Of a stretch of 64,000 nucleotides of DNA, positions 10,843 to 22,800 are shown piece by piece (the first letter of the stretch is position 1; each line of letters begins with the position of its first letter). The DNA comes from Limnomonas spitsbergensis (Eukaryota; Chlorophyta; Chlorophyceae; Chlamydomonadales), in assembly GCA_037349105.1 (NCBI GenBank), contig JAYJMM010000123.1, positions 4,092,001 through 4,156,000 on the forward strand, written 5' to 3'. Made by a program: the position numbers and the translations under genes. The notes beneath the pieces were generated by a model, which was not told the DNA's origin, searched no databases, and saw only the letters and a program-made list of their open reading frames with translations.

Positions 10843-13800
10843 TGACAGTGAGGCCCAAATGTTACGTCCCTCGCCTGCCCTAGATTCGCGCACTGTCACC
10901 AAGTCCAACGAGGAGCAGCCGGGGCTGGAGACCGGCGATGTGATTGTGCTAATCCAGCAGGTGAGAGGAATGATGATCCAACTCCTGCAACTGGCGACCT
11001 CACCCTATCCCACATGCAACGCTTAGTTTTTGTCATCTCACCTTTCTTCCTTGGTCCATGCCCCCGAGCACATTGGGTTTGTTAGTCTTCATATAGTGCA
11101 CATGCTGGATCTGGGAGGAATGTGTGTCTGAACCCTCAAGTTATAACTCTGGTCCTCCTGCCCACACAGTGCCCGGTACTGTGCGGTGCACTCAAAAACC
11201 CTGAGTCAATGGTGTTGCAGTTAACCCTAGATGTGAGGATTAAGCGCCTCAACCCTTCAATTTGAAGTTTGAACTCTGGTCCTCGTACCCACAGGGTGCC
11301 CGGTATTGTGTGGTGCATTCGGCTGTCCAGGACCCCGAGTCAATGGCATTGCAGTTATCCCTAGATGAGAGGAATAAGTGTCTTCACCCTTGTCTTTGAA
11401 CTTTGCTTCTCCTTCCCACAGGGTGCCCGGTACAGCGGTACTGTGCGGTACATTCGGCTGTCCAGGACCCTGAGTCAATGGCGTTTCAGTTAAACCTAGA
11501 TGAGAGGACTAAGCGCCTCAACCCTTTAATTTGAGGTTTGAACTCTGGTCCTCCTACCCACAGGGTGCCCGGTATTGTGTGGTGCATTCGGCTGTCCAGG
11601 ACCCGGACGCAACAACGTTGCAGTTCTCCCTAGAGCTGGGAGGAACTGGCGATGCAGCCGCCACCCGAGGGTCAGGGCCAGACGCCGCGCCGGGCGGGCA
11701 CGAGGCCTTGCCGGGCGGGCCGGCAGTGGATGGTGTCGAGGCGGAGGAGGCGGAGAGCTGCAGCTACCTTGAGGTGGTCCGGCAGGTGAAGATGGGCTGG
11801 AGGCTGGGGTTAAGGGTCGGGGGTTCAGAAGATGCTCACAGGTGAAGATGGGCCAGGGGGAGGGGGGGGGGGTCAACGTTGCTCACAGGTGAAAATGGGC
11901 TGGGCTGTAGGATCAAGGGTTCAGACGTTGCTCACAAGTGAGAATGGTCTGTGGGGGGAGGGCTGGCAGGTGAGAATGGTCACACACTCCATGGTCCCAA
12001 ACCCGCCTACTTAGCTAATTTAACTTTTGTTTTTGTAGTGAGCACCCATGTGGCCCTAGCAGCTGGGCTTGCTCTTCCCCACCCCCTCAGTGTTACGTTG
12101 TGATGTTCCTGGAAGGTAGCTGAAGCATCCTGGAAAAACAGGCACACATTCTTGCACATGCCGGTATGCCCCTTACTCAAGCCTTGCAGCGATTCAAAAT
12201 GCTGCCGAGAGGGTCCCTATGTTGGCCTGCGCTTCGCGGTGGGCCGCGATGAATGGTGGCTGGATCATGCAGTCCCACACGCTTGCTCGTGCTCCTCTCT
12301 ACAGGGCCATAATGTACCTGGATGGTAGCTGCAGTGTCCTGGTCGCATGCTGGTTGCGCAATGGTAGCTGAACGGTAGCTGAAGCGTCCTGGTCGCATGA
12401 TGGTAGCTGAATGGTAGCTGCCGTGTCCTGGTCGCATACTGGTTGCTCAATGGTAGCTGAACGGTAGCTGAAGCGTCCTGGTAACATGATGGTAGATAAA
12501 TGGTAGCTGAAGCCTGCAAATATAAAGTTGCACCCACAAACCCTTGCTGCATAGCATCAGCCTAAGCTCCGTAGCTGGCTGCAATGGTCTCTGGATAGCA
12601 GCCCAATGGTACCTGGAGCAAGAAAATAACTAGTTGCACCCACACACCCTTGCTACATAGCAACGGCCAAAGTTCTGCCATAGGCCACAGTGGTTTCTGA
12701 ATAGTAGCTGAATGGTAGATGGATCAAGCAGGACCTCTCACCCCTCGCTGCAGGGCCCCTACATAGGCCTGCACTCTGCCCTAGGCTATAATGTAGCTGA
12801 ATGGTAGCTGAATGATAGCTGGATGGTAGATGGATCAAGCAGGACCTCTCACCCCTCGCTGCAGGGCCCCTACATAGGCCTGCGCTCTGCCCTAGGCTAT
12901 AATGTAGCTGAATGATAGCTGAATGATAGCTGGATGGTAGATGGATCAAGCAGTACCTCTCACCCCTCGCTGCAGGGCCCCTACGTGGGGCTGCGCTCCG
13001 CCCCAAGCTGTACTGTAGCTGAATGGTAGCTGAATGATAGATAGATCAAGCAGTGCCACACACACCCCTGGCTGTAGGGCCCCTACGTGGGGCTGCGCTC
13101 CGCAGCCGCCGGCAGCCTCTTCCTGCAGCCTCGGCGCAAGGTGCCGCACCGGCTCCTGTTCTTCAACCCCAAGCTGGGCGTGTGGGAGCAGTGGGAGGTG
13201 GTGGGCGAAGAGCTGCTTGGAGGCAAGCCATGGAGGCGGGCGCCGCTCGTGCTCCGGAGCCGCAGGCTGCCGCAGGTGAGGCAGGCGGGCCCTAAGGACT
13301 TTGCGGGGCAGGCCGTATGGATCTGGGGAGTTGCTGAGCGGCAAGCCATGGAGGAGGCGGGCGCCGCTCGTGCTCCGGAGCCGCAGGCTGCCGCAGGTGA
13401 GGCAGGCAGGCCCTAGGGACTTTGTGGGGCAGGTTCCAGAGACCTGAGGAGCAGCCGGGCGGCATGCCGTGGTGGAGGCAGGAGCCCCTTGTGCTACAGA
13501 GCCTCAGCTTGCGGCAGGTTCGGGACCTGTGGGACAGGCTGACCTTAAAACCTGCGTAGCCACTGGCAGGCAGGCCCTCCTGCTGCTGAGCTACAGGGAG
13601 GCAGGCCAGGGAGGCAGGCGCCGCTCGTGCTGGTAAGCCGGATGCTCCAGCAGTTCAGGGTGCGGTCTGCGTGGCCTTACAGGCCTAGGGAATTGGGGAT
13701 CTTGTGGGGCAGGCCGTGGAGGCCGTTGCCCTGGTGCTGCTGAGTCACAGGCTACCGCAGGCGTGGCAGCCAGGCCCTAGGGACCGTGCTGGGAAGGCTC

Positions 13801-16800
13801 TAAGGTGATGAGAGGAGGCAGACCCTGGAGTCGCGTGTCGCTTGTGCTGCCGAGCTGTGGGTGAGGCAGGCAGGCCCTAGGGACCCTGTTGGGAAGGCCC
13901 AGGGCATTGGGGATCTTGTGAGGCAGGCTGTGGAAGCAGGTGCCGCTTGTGCTGCAGAGCCGCATGCTACTACAGATGAGGCAGGCAGGCCCCAGGGACC
14001 CTGTTGGGAAGGCCCTACGGTGGTGATAAGAGGCAGACCCAGGGGGAGCAGGTGCCGCGCGCACTGTACAGGCGCAGGCTACTGCGGGTTGCTTACGCCA
14101 TGATGTAGGCGATTTGTAGCCGAAGCACCGTACAACAGATGGTGGTTGCCTGGCTGGCCTAATGACGGCCGGTAGTGTTTGTATGCTTGGCCAATTTCTG
14201 TAATATGGAAATGGTGCTAAAACAGCAGCTGGAAGGGAGGGGGAGGGCTGATAGCTTTTGCATTAACGGCAATATGCTGCCGGTGCTGGTACCGGTGTTA
14301 AAGGAAACGTTTCTCCCGGTAAGTCCAGTACCCTCCATACTGATGTCTAATATTTTGCCTGCCTGCTGCTGCTGCCTTTGAGCAGGTTGAGCTGCGTGTG
14401 GAGGCGGTGCGTGTCGGCTTCTATGGCAGCGCCCCCTGCAACCAGCTGGCCTCGGTGCGGGGCAGCGTGCTGTCGGTGGTCTCGGAGCTTGCTGAGCCTG
14501 AGCTGCGCGAGGATCAGCAGCTGAGGCGGATCAATGGCCTGTTTGTGAACGAGTGGATGAGGTGGGGGGGGAGGTGGGGGGGAGGTGTGATTGTATGGGG
14601 CAGCAGACCTGGAGCAGGGAAGGGTGGGGAGGAGGAGGGGGTGTGCTGGGTACACCGTACATGTCATGGCCCCGGGCAGGAGGCCTAGTATGGTGATCAG
14701 TAGGAAAGCAGGGTGTATGATGGGAGCATGCGCTTATGTATGACAGCGGGCCTGGAGCGGGGGAGCAGGTTATGTACTGCATAGAGGTCGTTGCGCGGGG
14801 GTGCGGGCTCGAGCGGAAGAGTGGAGCGTATGCTGGGTTTTTGTACGTTTTTGTGCCGGGCAGCAGGCCTGGAGCGGCGGAGCAGATCGCGTGCTGCGTA
14901 CAGGTCAGCAGATTGTATGGGGCTGCGAGCCTACAGCAGAGAGCGGGTCGTGTACTACATTTTTATTTCTTGCAGGGCAGCAGGCCTAGAGCAGGGAGCA
15001 GATTGCGCGTAAGGTGGGGCAGGTTGTGGCATGGGGAAGGGACTGGCAGGCAGGGCGAGATAGGTAGGATGAGGGAGGGAGGAAGGGGCGGGGGCAGGTC
15101 GTGCGGGAGCTTAGCTGCTTTTCACTGCACCAGATACAAATGTGCCAATCGATCTCCGTGTGCATCTTCTAGCAGCTTCCTAGCAGCTTACAACAGCTGC
15201 CTAGCTCCTGCCGGCAGCTTTGCCTCAGACAGCAGGTTCTCCCCAAGACGGCTGCTTGTTGGCAGGGGATGCCTCACCCCTCACAAATGTTGAGCCCTGC
15301 CTCCCCATTCCCTGGGGCTGGTGGGTACTATGCACTGAAATTTACGTAAATAGATGCACACTCTGTTAAAGCTTAAAATGCTTGTTTTGACGTCATGTCT
15401 GTCTGCGAGTGCTTGATATGCGCTGCCTTCCTGTCTGATCAGGTTCGTCGAGCATGAGAAGCAGCAGAGAGCATGTGTGGAGCAGGAGCTGCATTGTCTA
15501 ACGGATAACATGGCCGAGCTCAAGATCGCCACGATCAGCCAGGTAGGAAGATGTTTATGGGTTTTTAGGGTGTAGGGTTTAAACCCTTCACCCTGAACTA
15601 GGTTCAGGGTTATAAGGGGCCTTCTTAATGGCTTAACAGCAGATGCTCTAACATCCCCAATATCACCAAAGCAGGAGGATTAGGGCTCCGCTTATGGGTT
15701 CAGGGTCAGGGTTTAGGAGGAGGCATAATAGCTGCATCAAAAAATGCGCACACATCTCCACGTTTAGCCTGGGATGCCCAGGCGGGGCTGCATGGGTTCA
15801 GGGTGAAGGTTCAGGACAGGCCTTGCTTATGAATTTGAGGTCCAGGGTTAAGGCAGGGCCTCGCTGGTGGTTATGCAGGTGGTGCTCAACACACAGCGCT
15901 CTCGTTTGCCCGTTGTAGTGGGTCTGCATTTGAAAGTCCCACGCGCTTTTTTGGTGCCCCTCGGACTGCTAACCGGAGTATGTTCTCTGTGTCGACAAGA
16001 AAGGGGTGGGGTGGGATGGAGGTCTGTGACACATCACAGGCGGAGGAGATCAGGCTTTGAAGATGTACAGTTGGTGCAGTACATGAGGGTGATAGTGCCC
16101 TCCCCTGCCCCTTCCCCGTGCCTCCCTCCTTCTGTCACGCGCCTCTGCCGAGATCCTGAGATCTACTTCACGTCTACAGACCCTGAACCCTGACCCCAAA
16201 AACCATGTTCAGCATGAATCTACCTTGCGCTTCCTTCGTGCTCTCTCGGTCAAGAAGTTGAGATATTGGGATATAGTTTATGAACCCTAAACCCTGAAGC
16301 ATTCTTCGGCCCACATGCTGAGATCCCTAGATCTAGTTCATGAACCCTTATCCCGAAATCCCTCATTGCCCACAGGTTGAGAACCCTAGATCTAGTTCAT
16401 GAACCCTAAACCCCGCATCCCTACTCTTCCTGCAGGTTGAGATCCTTAGATCCGAGATGTACTGCGAGATGGTACTGCTGCAGGAGGTGCTGCGATCGAG
16501 AGAGCAGCAGCTGCTGGCTGCGCGGCAGGCCCGACAGCGCGCGATCGAGGCAGCGGTGGCCGCAGCGTGGCGCCGGGTGGCTATGGCAACGGCCCGAGCC
16601 GTCATGCAAGCTTGGAGGTAGGGAACCCTCGAGCACCCTAAACCCTACACTGTTCACTCATTAGACGGGGGGGTCATGCGTGGCAGCCACCCGGGCTGTG
16701 ATGCAGACATGGAAGTGGGGAACCCTCATGCACCCTAAACCCTACACTGTTCACTCATAAGCCCGAGGGGCCATGCATGGCAGCCACCCGGGCTGTGATG

Positions 16801-19800
16801 CAGACATGGAAGTGGGGAACCCTCATGCTCCCTAAACCCTACACTGTTCACTCATTAGACGGGGGGGTCATGCGTGGCAGCCACCCGGGCTGTGATGCAG
16901 ACATGGAAGTGGGGAACCCTCATGCACCCTAATCCCTACACTGTTCACTCATTAGCCCGGGGGGCCATGCATGGCAGCCACCCGGGCTGTGATGCAGACA
17001 TGGAAGTGGGGAACCCTCATGCACCCTAAACCCTTCATTGTTCACTCATTAGACGCGGGGGTCATGCATGGCAGCCACCCGGGCTGTGATGCAGACATGG
17101 AAGTGGGGAACCCTCATGCACCCTAAACCCTACACTGTTCACTCATTAGCCCGGGGGGCCATGCATGGCAGCCACCCGGGCTGTGATGCAGACATGGAAG
17201 TGGGGAACCCTCATGCACCCTAAACCCTACACTGTTCACTCATTAGACGGGGGGGTCATGCGTGGCAGCCACCCGGGCTGTGATGCAGACATGGAAGTGG
17301 GGAACCCTCATGCACCCTAAACCCTACACTGTTCACTCATTAGCCCGGGGGGTCATGCATGGCAGCCACCCGGGCTGTGATGCAGACATGGAAGTGGGGA
17401 ACCCTCATGCACCCTAAACCCTACACTGTTCACTCATTAGCCCGGGGGGTCATGCATGGCAGCCACCCGGGCTGTGAAGCAGGCATGTGGGTGGGGAACC
17501 CTCATGCACCGTGGACTAAGCACCAGTAGCTTTAAAGCCAGTTGGTCATTGCAAATACCTGGGCTGCAAAGCAGACATGAGGGTGGAGAACCCTTACAGC
17601 AGCCTGAACTCCTAACTGGACCTTTGAAACCCTCAGGAACACCGTCTTTTGGCAGGACGCTGAAGCTGCAATGTTGGAAAAAACGACCGCGTTGAATCCT
17701 GTTATGGCATCAGATTAAAATATAAGCAAACCCGGTACCTGAATCATGGAAGCAGGGAAGAGAACAATTCATGACTACAAAATAATGATCTGTTGGTACA
17801 CCCCGGAGGGTCATAGGAGGGTTGAGGAAACAGTGCAATTTAGGCTGTGACCTTGTCTACGCCATCATCCTTATCGTTCATACCAGGGGTTCTTACCTCT
17901 GGATCTTACCAAGCAGCCGAGAGCTTTTTAGCAGGTTTGGGTTTCAATGAAACTTGTGGGGCAGAGTTGTGTGGGATGCGAATCGGGAAAGGTGAAAAGT
18001 ATTCCACATTCTCTGCAAGTGCCTAAAACATTTCGCCAACGTCTCAACGGACGCAGACACATGTTGTCGTGCTGTCAGTGATCTCCTGCATGTCCATCGG
18101 GTCTTCCTTCATGACTTGATGCTCCCATACAAACTCGCCAAACCTTAGGAGAAGAGGGGCACCCGGCAATCATCGGAGCCGGATGGTTGCCGGGTGCCCC
18201 TCTTCTCCTAACGGTTTCACCTTTTCGCGAGGACCTGCTCTTTAGCGATACCAGTATGTGAACATGCAACTCCTACACTACTGTCACAACGTTGGGTTTC
18301 CCGCCCAACACTGCTAGCGTCTTCCTGGATCGCTGTATGTGGGGACATTTGCAGCAGGGTGGTTGCAGCCGCTTCTGGGTGGTTTTCTGGTGGAAGTGTC
18401 AAGTTTTAGGGGTGCCGAGGTGGTGTACTACGCTCTGAACTTTTTACGTCTGAGTTATCGCGGCCGTGTGAGTGCTTGTTGGTCGTGTGCCTTTCCAATC
18501 CTGTTCGCTTTTTCGGCAGAGCCCCCCCGGGCGGCCGAAGGTTGCGGGGGCAAAGGCCCCAGAGTCACCCCGTATCCGTCAGTCTGTCTGTCTGTCCGTC
18601 AGCCCGATGTTTCTGGAACGCCCCGGAAACTTTACGCGCTACAGCGCAAATTAATCGAATATATTTATGAAGGTTATTCCTGTCAGACCTCAAAGGCCGA
18701 GGTGCAGAAATGATAAACTCGGCTACCAAGGCTGGATCTCACAGCGGATGACGTAAGGTGTCACGCTGTCCCCTGGTGTCACGCGACAGCTGCAACTTCG
18801 CCTCTCTATGCGCAAATAGATACGCATAGTTAACAACATGCATTTATCCAGCGATAGAGTTGTGACACATGTTTTGAAATCCTGCAACGTGGCGAAGGGG
18901 TTCGCATGGGGTCCAGGTGACCCCGTCCGCACCTGCGCCTGCCCCTGAAAAGTCACATACCCGACTGCTCTGCCGTTTTACATGCTGCGCAGCAGCACCT
19001 CTGATTACTTGTCTCAGCTGTAGACGAGGGCCGCAAGAGCACCCGGGCTGTTTTCTATGTTTGCGTTTCAGGTTTTCCAGGGTTGGGCGGCCAGCCTCAT
19101 ACTTTGTGCTGTCCACGCAAAGTAAATGTTTGGAAGGCGGAATCCCTTGCTAACTAACATCATGTATCTTGTTAAACTATACGGCCCTAAACCGGTACAC
19201 TGATGCACCCGATCCCCTCATATACGGCACCCATTATTCACCGCGTCTGCTGTAGAAGGAGGTGCGATGACAAATTGTCGGACAGTAGGATGCTAGGTAC
19301 ATGTGGTTTTCTCGCCAAGCACGCTAGCCAGGGGCAGGTGTCGGCGGCGTCCGAATCCGCCTTTCATGCTCCTCAACGGCCTTGACGACAGCGTTTAACT
19401 TGAAGCTTGGACCATAAGCTATCACCCACGCTGGGCGGCGAACGAACATGGGTGCAGTGGCGCGGGTTGCGTGCTTCGGAAGGATGTTTTGGAACAACAC
19501 ATCCTTCCTCGGCACGCTGCCCGCGCCCCTGCACCCATGTATGGTAGCCGCCCGGCCTGGGTGGTAGCGTGTAACCCAAGCGCAAGCTGCACACCATGGT
19601 TAAAGCTCTCGAGGGGCATCAAGAGCAGGCGTCTGAAGCCGCCGATGCTTGTAGCTGGCTAGAGTGCTTGGCCACAAAATCGCATGTGGTGTCCGACAGC
19701 GACTTCGCACCTCCTTCGACTTCAAATGTGGCGAATGATAGTCGCTGGCCGTGAGGGAAAGGTGGCCTCCATATCAGCCGGTTTTGGGGTTTCAAGGAAC

Positions 19801-22800
19801 AATATTGTTTTTCGGCTACCATCAAAAGGCCGCCAGAGGCCCGATTGGGACCAAACTTGGGCCGACGGCCCAAGCAGCATGGCTGGCCACACCTGGGGCC
19901 TCTGGCGGGAGGCCGGCTTGTAGCTGTCATGTAGCTGAATCACAAACAATAAACAGTGTCATGCGATGGGGGCAAAAGACAATTGAAAACACCCCATCCT
20001 CGAAAAGTATGGAGCTTGACGAGAGCTTTCCACATCTGGTCTTAAAATGCTTTTTGGCCCAACAGTGACTGAGGTACAGAGAGCCATGCAAAGAGAATTT
20101 CGTAGATTTCACATGAGCTTATTTTGCGAAAAACATCTCAGCCCCGAGGAAACTGCATAATATGAAGATCTCACTGCATAGGGCAGGGCCAGGGCTTTCC
20201 AACGACCACCTATGCATGGTCAACGGTCAACGTTAAGTACCCGGTCAACGTATGTCAAACTAGGAGGGGGGGGAGGGTCCAAGGCCCTAAAAAAACGTTT
20301 GACTTTTTTCCTGAAGCTGAGATTACCTCCCAAAAGTCCTTAGGTGTGACTCCCATGTCAAACGGATGAGTTTTGGAGAATTAGGGGGGATGGGGTCCAT
20401 AATGTTTTTTCCTGCCCCCCCCTCGGTGTCAAGGATCATCCGTGGTTTACTCGCTGTCATGCCACATGGATTGCAGCCTGTCCTTGGCGGTTAGCCAGAC
20501 TAGAAGCGCATGACTGGAATGTTCCTTGCCCTCATCTACTATCAGGTCTCTGAACCCTCCCAGTCATGATTGGAAACCATCTATAGGGTCCGTGAAACCC
20601 GATCTTCACCATTCCCCCCCAGCCCTGATCTGACCGCCGATTTCTTCCCCCCCCCCTCTCACCAGCCCTGATCTGAGGCATGATCTGAGGCATGAACTGA
20701 TCTGAGGCATGACCAGACTCACAGTTTGCCCCCCTGCCTTAAACAATTTGGCATTGTTTGTAGCCCAAAGTGTGAAGCAGTGTATGAACACACCAAAGCT
20801 GTGGTGTGTGGGGGAGCTCAAGCATGCCCACCTAGGGGTCTGGGGGGAAGCCCCTGGAGCTCAGAGACACCATGCGGTGCGTCCATGGAAATCCTCCATG
20901 GAAATGCTTACAAAATGGCCCATCGGCTGGGTCAGCTGCCCTCACTCAGTTGATGAATACGGTACACAGAATCCAAGCATAAAAGTCAACCGGTCATTGG
21001 CAAATTTGAAAATCTGGAGGTGACTGGTCTTACGCTGCTACTTCTTACCTTCTAGCCTGCTACACCCCTGGCCATAGTGGCTGAGTGCCTATTTCTGGTA
21101 GCGCCCCCTAAGGATGTAGCTGGCCTCCCAGCCTTGCATGGCTGGGTCATATGGTTGCATACGGTAACGTGTATTTGATTTGCCTTCACTCGGTGATTTT
21201 TTACATGCTGTCCTCAGGGCAAATTATCAACCAAAACTCTTGATTTCTGACTGAAAGCTGGCGTCGACAATCGATCAATAGCGCATTTAAGGATCTCCAT
21301 GAACCCCCAAAAAACATTAATTATGAGTGAAGGCAAAGCAAATATACGGTAACTCAAAGTTTGGACGCCGCTATCCTCTGAGATTATTAAAAGCAAAGCA
21401 CGGAAGGGAAGGCTCAAGCAAGTGGAGGTGTGAATCAAGCAATTTTCAGCGGGGAATCATTTTTCTTTGTTGTATTAGTGCAGACTTGCACAACTCCCTC
21501 CTATCTCGCAAGCCTACATTTTCTTCTCCTCTCCTTACAGATGTTTCTCCGACTCGGCGACAAGATTTGAAGCTTAGGTGTACGGTACTCGTCGCCCGTA
21601 TTCATCACCTGGTCACTCGTAACCTATCGCCTCAAAAAGAGTGGATATGAACCCTGATCTGTGCCCCCCCCCCCACCCAGCCCTGATCTGAAACCTGATA
21701 TCTGATCCCACCATCCCTGATATGAAACCCGATCTCTGAAACCCCAATTTGTACACGCTGGGCCATGTAGCTTGCGGACCGAAACCAAACGCGTGGTGTT
21801 GGTGGCGATCCGGAGGCAGCTGGCGCACGTTTCTCAGCGGTCAATGGGCAGCTTGTTCTCCGCCTGGGTGCGGCAGGTGGCCAGGGGCGCGCGGCGCCGG
21901 CTTTTGCTACTGCGGGCTCTGGCGGCCCTCTGCCGCCGGCATGAGCGTGCGGCCTGGTCTGCCTGGCAGTCTTTCGCGGCACTCCGCGCGGCCAAGCGCG
22001 GTGGCTTTGCCCGCGCAGTGCTCGCGGCCAGCGGCTCGCTGTGCCGCCGGGCGATGGCGGGCTGGGCGGACATCGCGGCGGCTAGGCGGGCACGGGCGGC
22101 GAAGCTTGCCCGTGCGGTCGCGAAGATTTGCAGGGGGCTCACCGGCCGCGCGTTCCTCGCTTGGCAGGACTTGGTAGATCGCGCTGACAGCAAACGCGCC
22201 CGCATGTCCCGTGTGGTTGCTCACGCGTACCGTTCCGTCGTCGGCCGGGTGTTCGTGCGCTGGCGGGACGCGGCGGGCGCGGGCGCCGTGCTGGCGGCGG
22301 CAGCCGCCGCGCTCGCGGGCCGTAGCCTGCTCTGCACCGCCATGACCTCCTGGATTGGGGGGATGCAGCTGGCGGCACTGAAGCGGGCGCAGGCCGGCCG
22401 CGTCCGCGCCTGGGCCGACCGGCGTCGGCTGAGGGTGGGTTTTCTGGCATTCAAGGACGCGGAGGACCAAGCTGTGGTGGCGCGAGCGAGGGCGCTGGCC
22501 ATGTGGGCGGAGGCGGAAGCGGAGATGTGCCGAGTGGTTTTTCAAAGTTGGCAGGTGTGTGTGTGTGTGGGGGGGGGGGGGTCAGACGAATTTGCTGGGC
22601 TGTTTGCTGCGGTAAATATCGTGTGCATGCTGTGTTGCACGAAGGGGCCTGTCACCTATGGGGGTTGGACCAGTACCCTGCGGCTTATAATACAGGATGT
22701 GTTGCCAGTGTCCCCCTTGTCGAACCTTCGGCGGGGAAAGGCTTTGTCCCAGCCACCGACCCCCTCTGCTTTGGGGCATTGGTCCGACCCCGAGGTGACA

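Larger units (their letters stand above)
17491..21770. other. Long intron 7 of the SFI1-like gene, non-array part
   Basis: This part of the 5.15 kb intron contains a hairpin (18142-18215), a foldback element (19236-19736), an R1 copy (19806-19965) and an R3 copy (19966-20432). It also has short direct repeats of CAGCCCTGATCTGA and TGAAACCCTGATCT type (about 20620-20710 and 21650-21745) leading to the exon 8 acceptor at 21770. I see no exon in it that keeps the phase. Confidence 0.6.

Noticed and set aside
21907..22545. 212-codon minus-strand open frame
   Set aside because: Antisense shadow of SFI1-like exon 8; GC-rich coding DNA lacks stops on the opposite strand.
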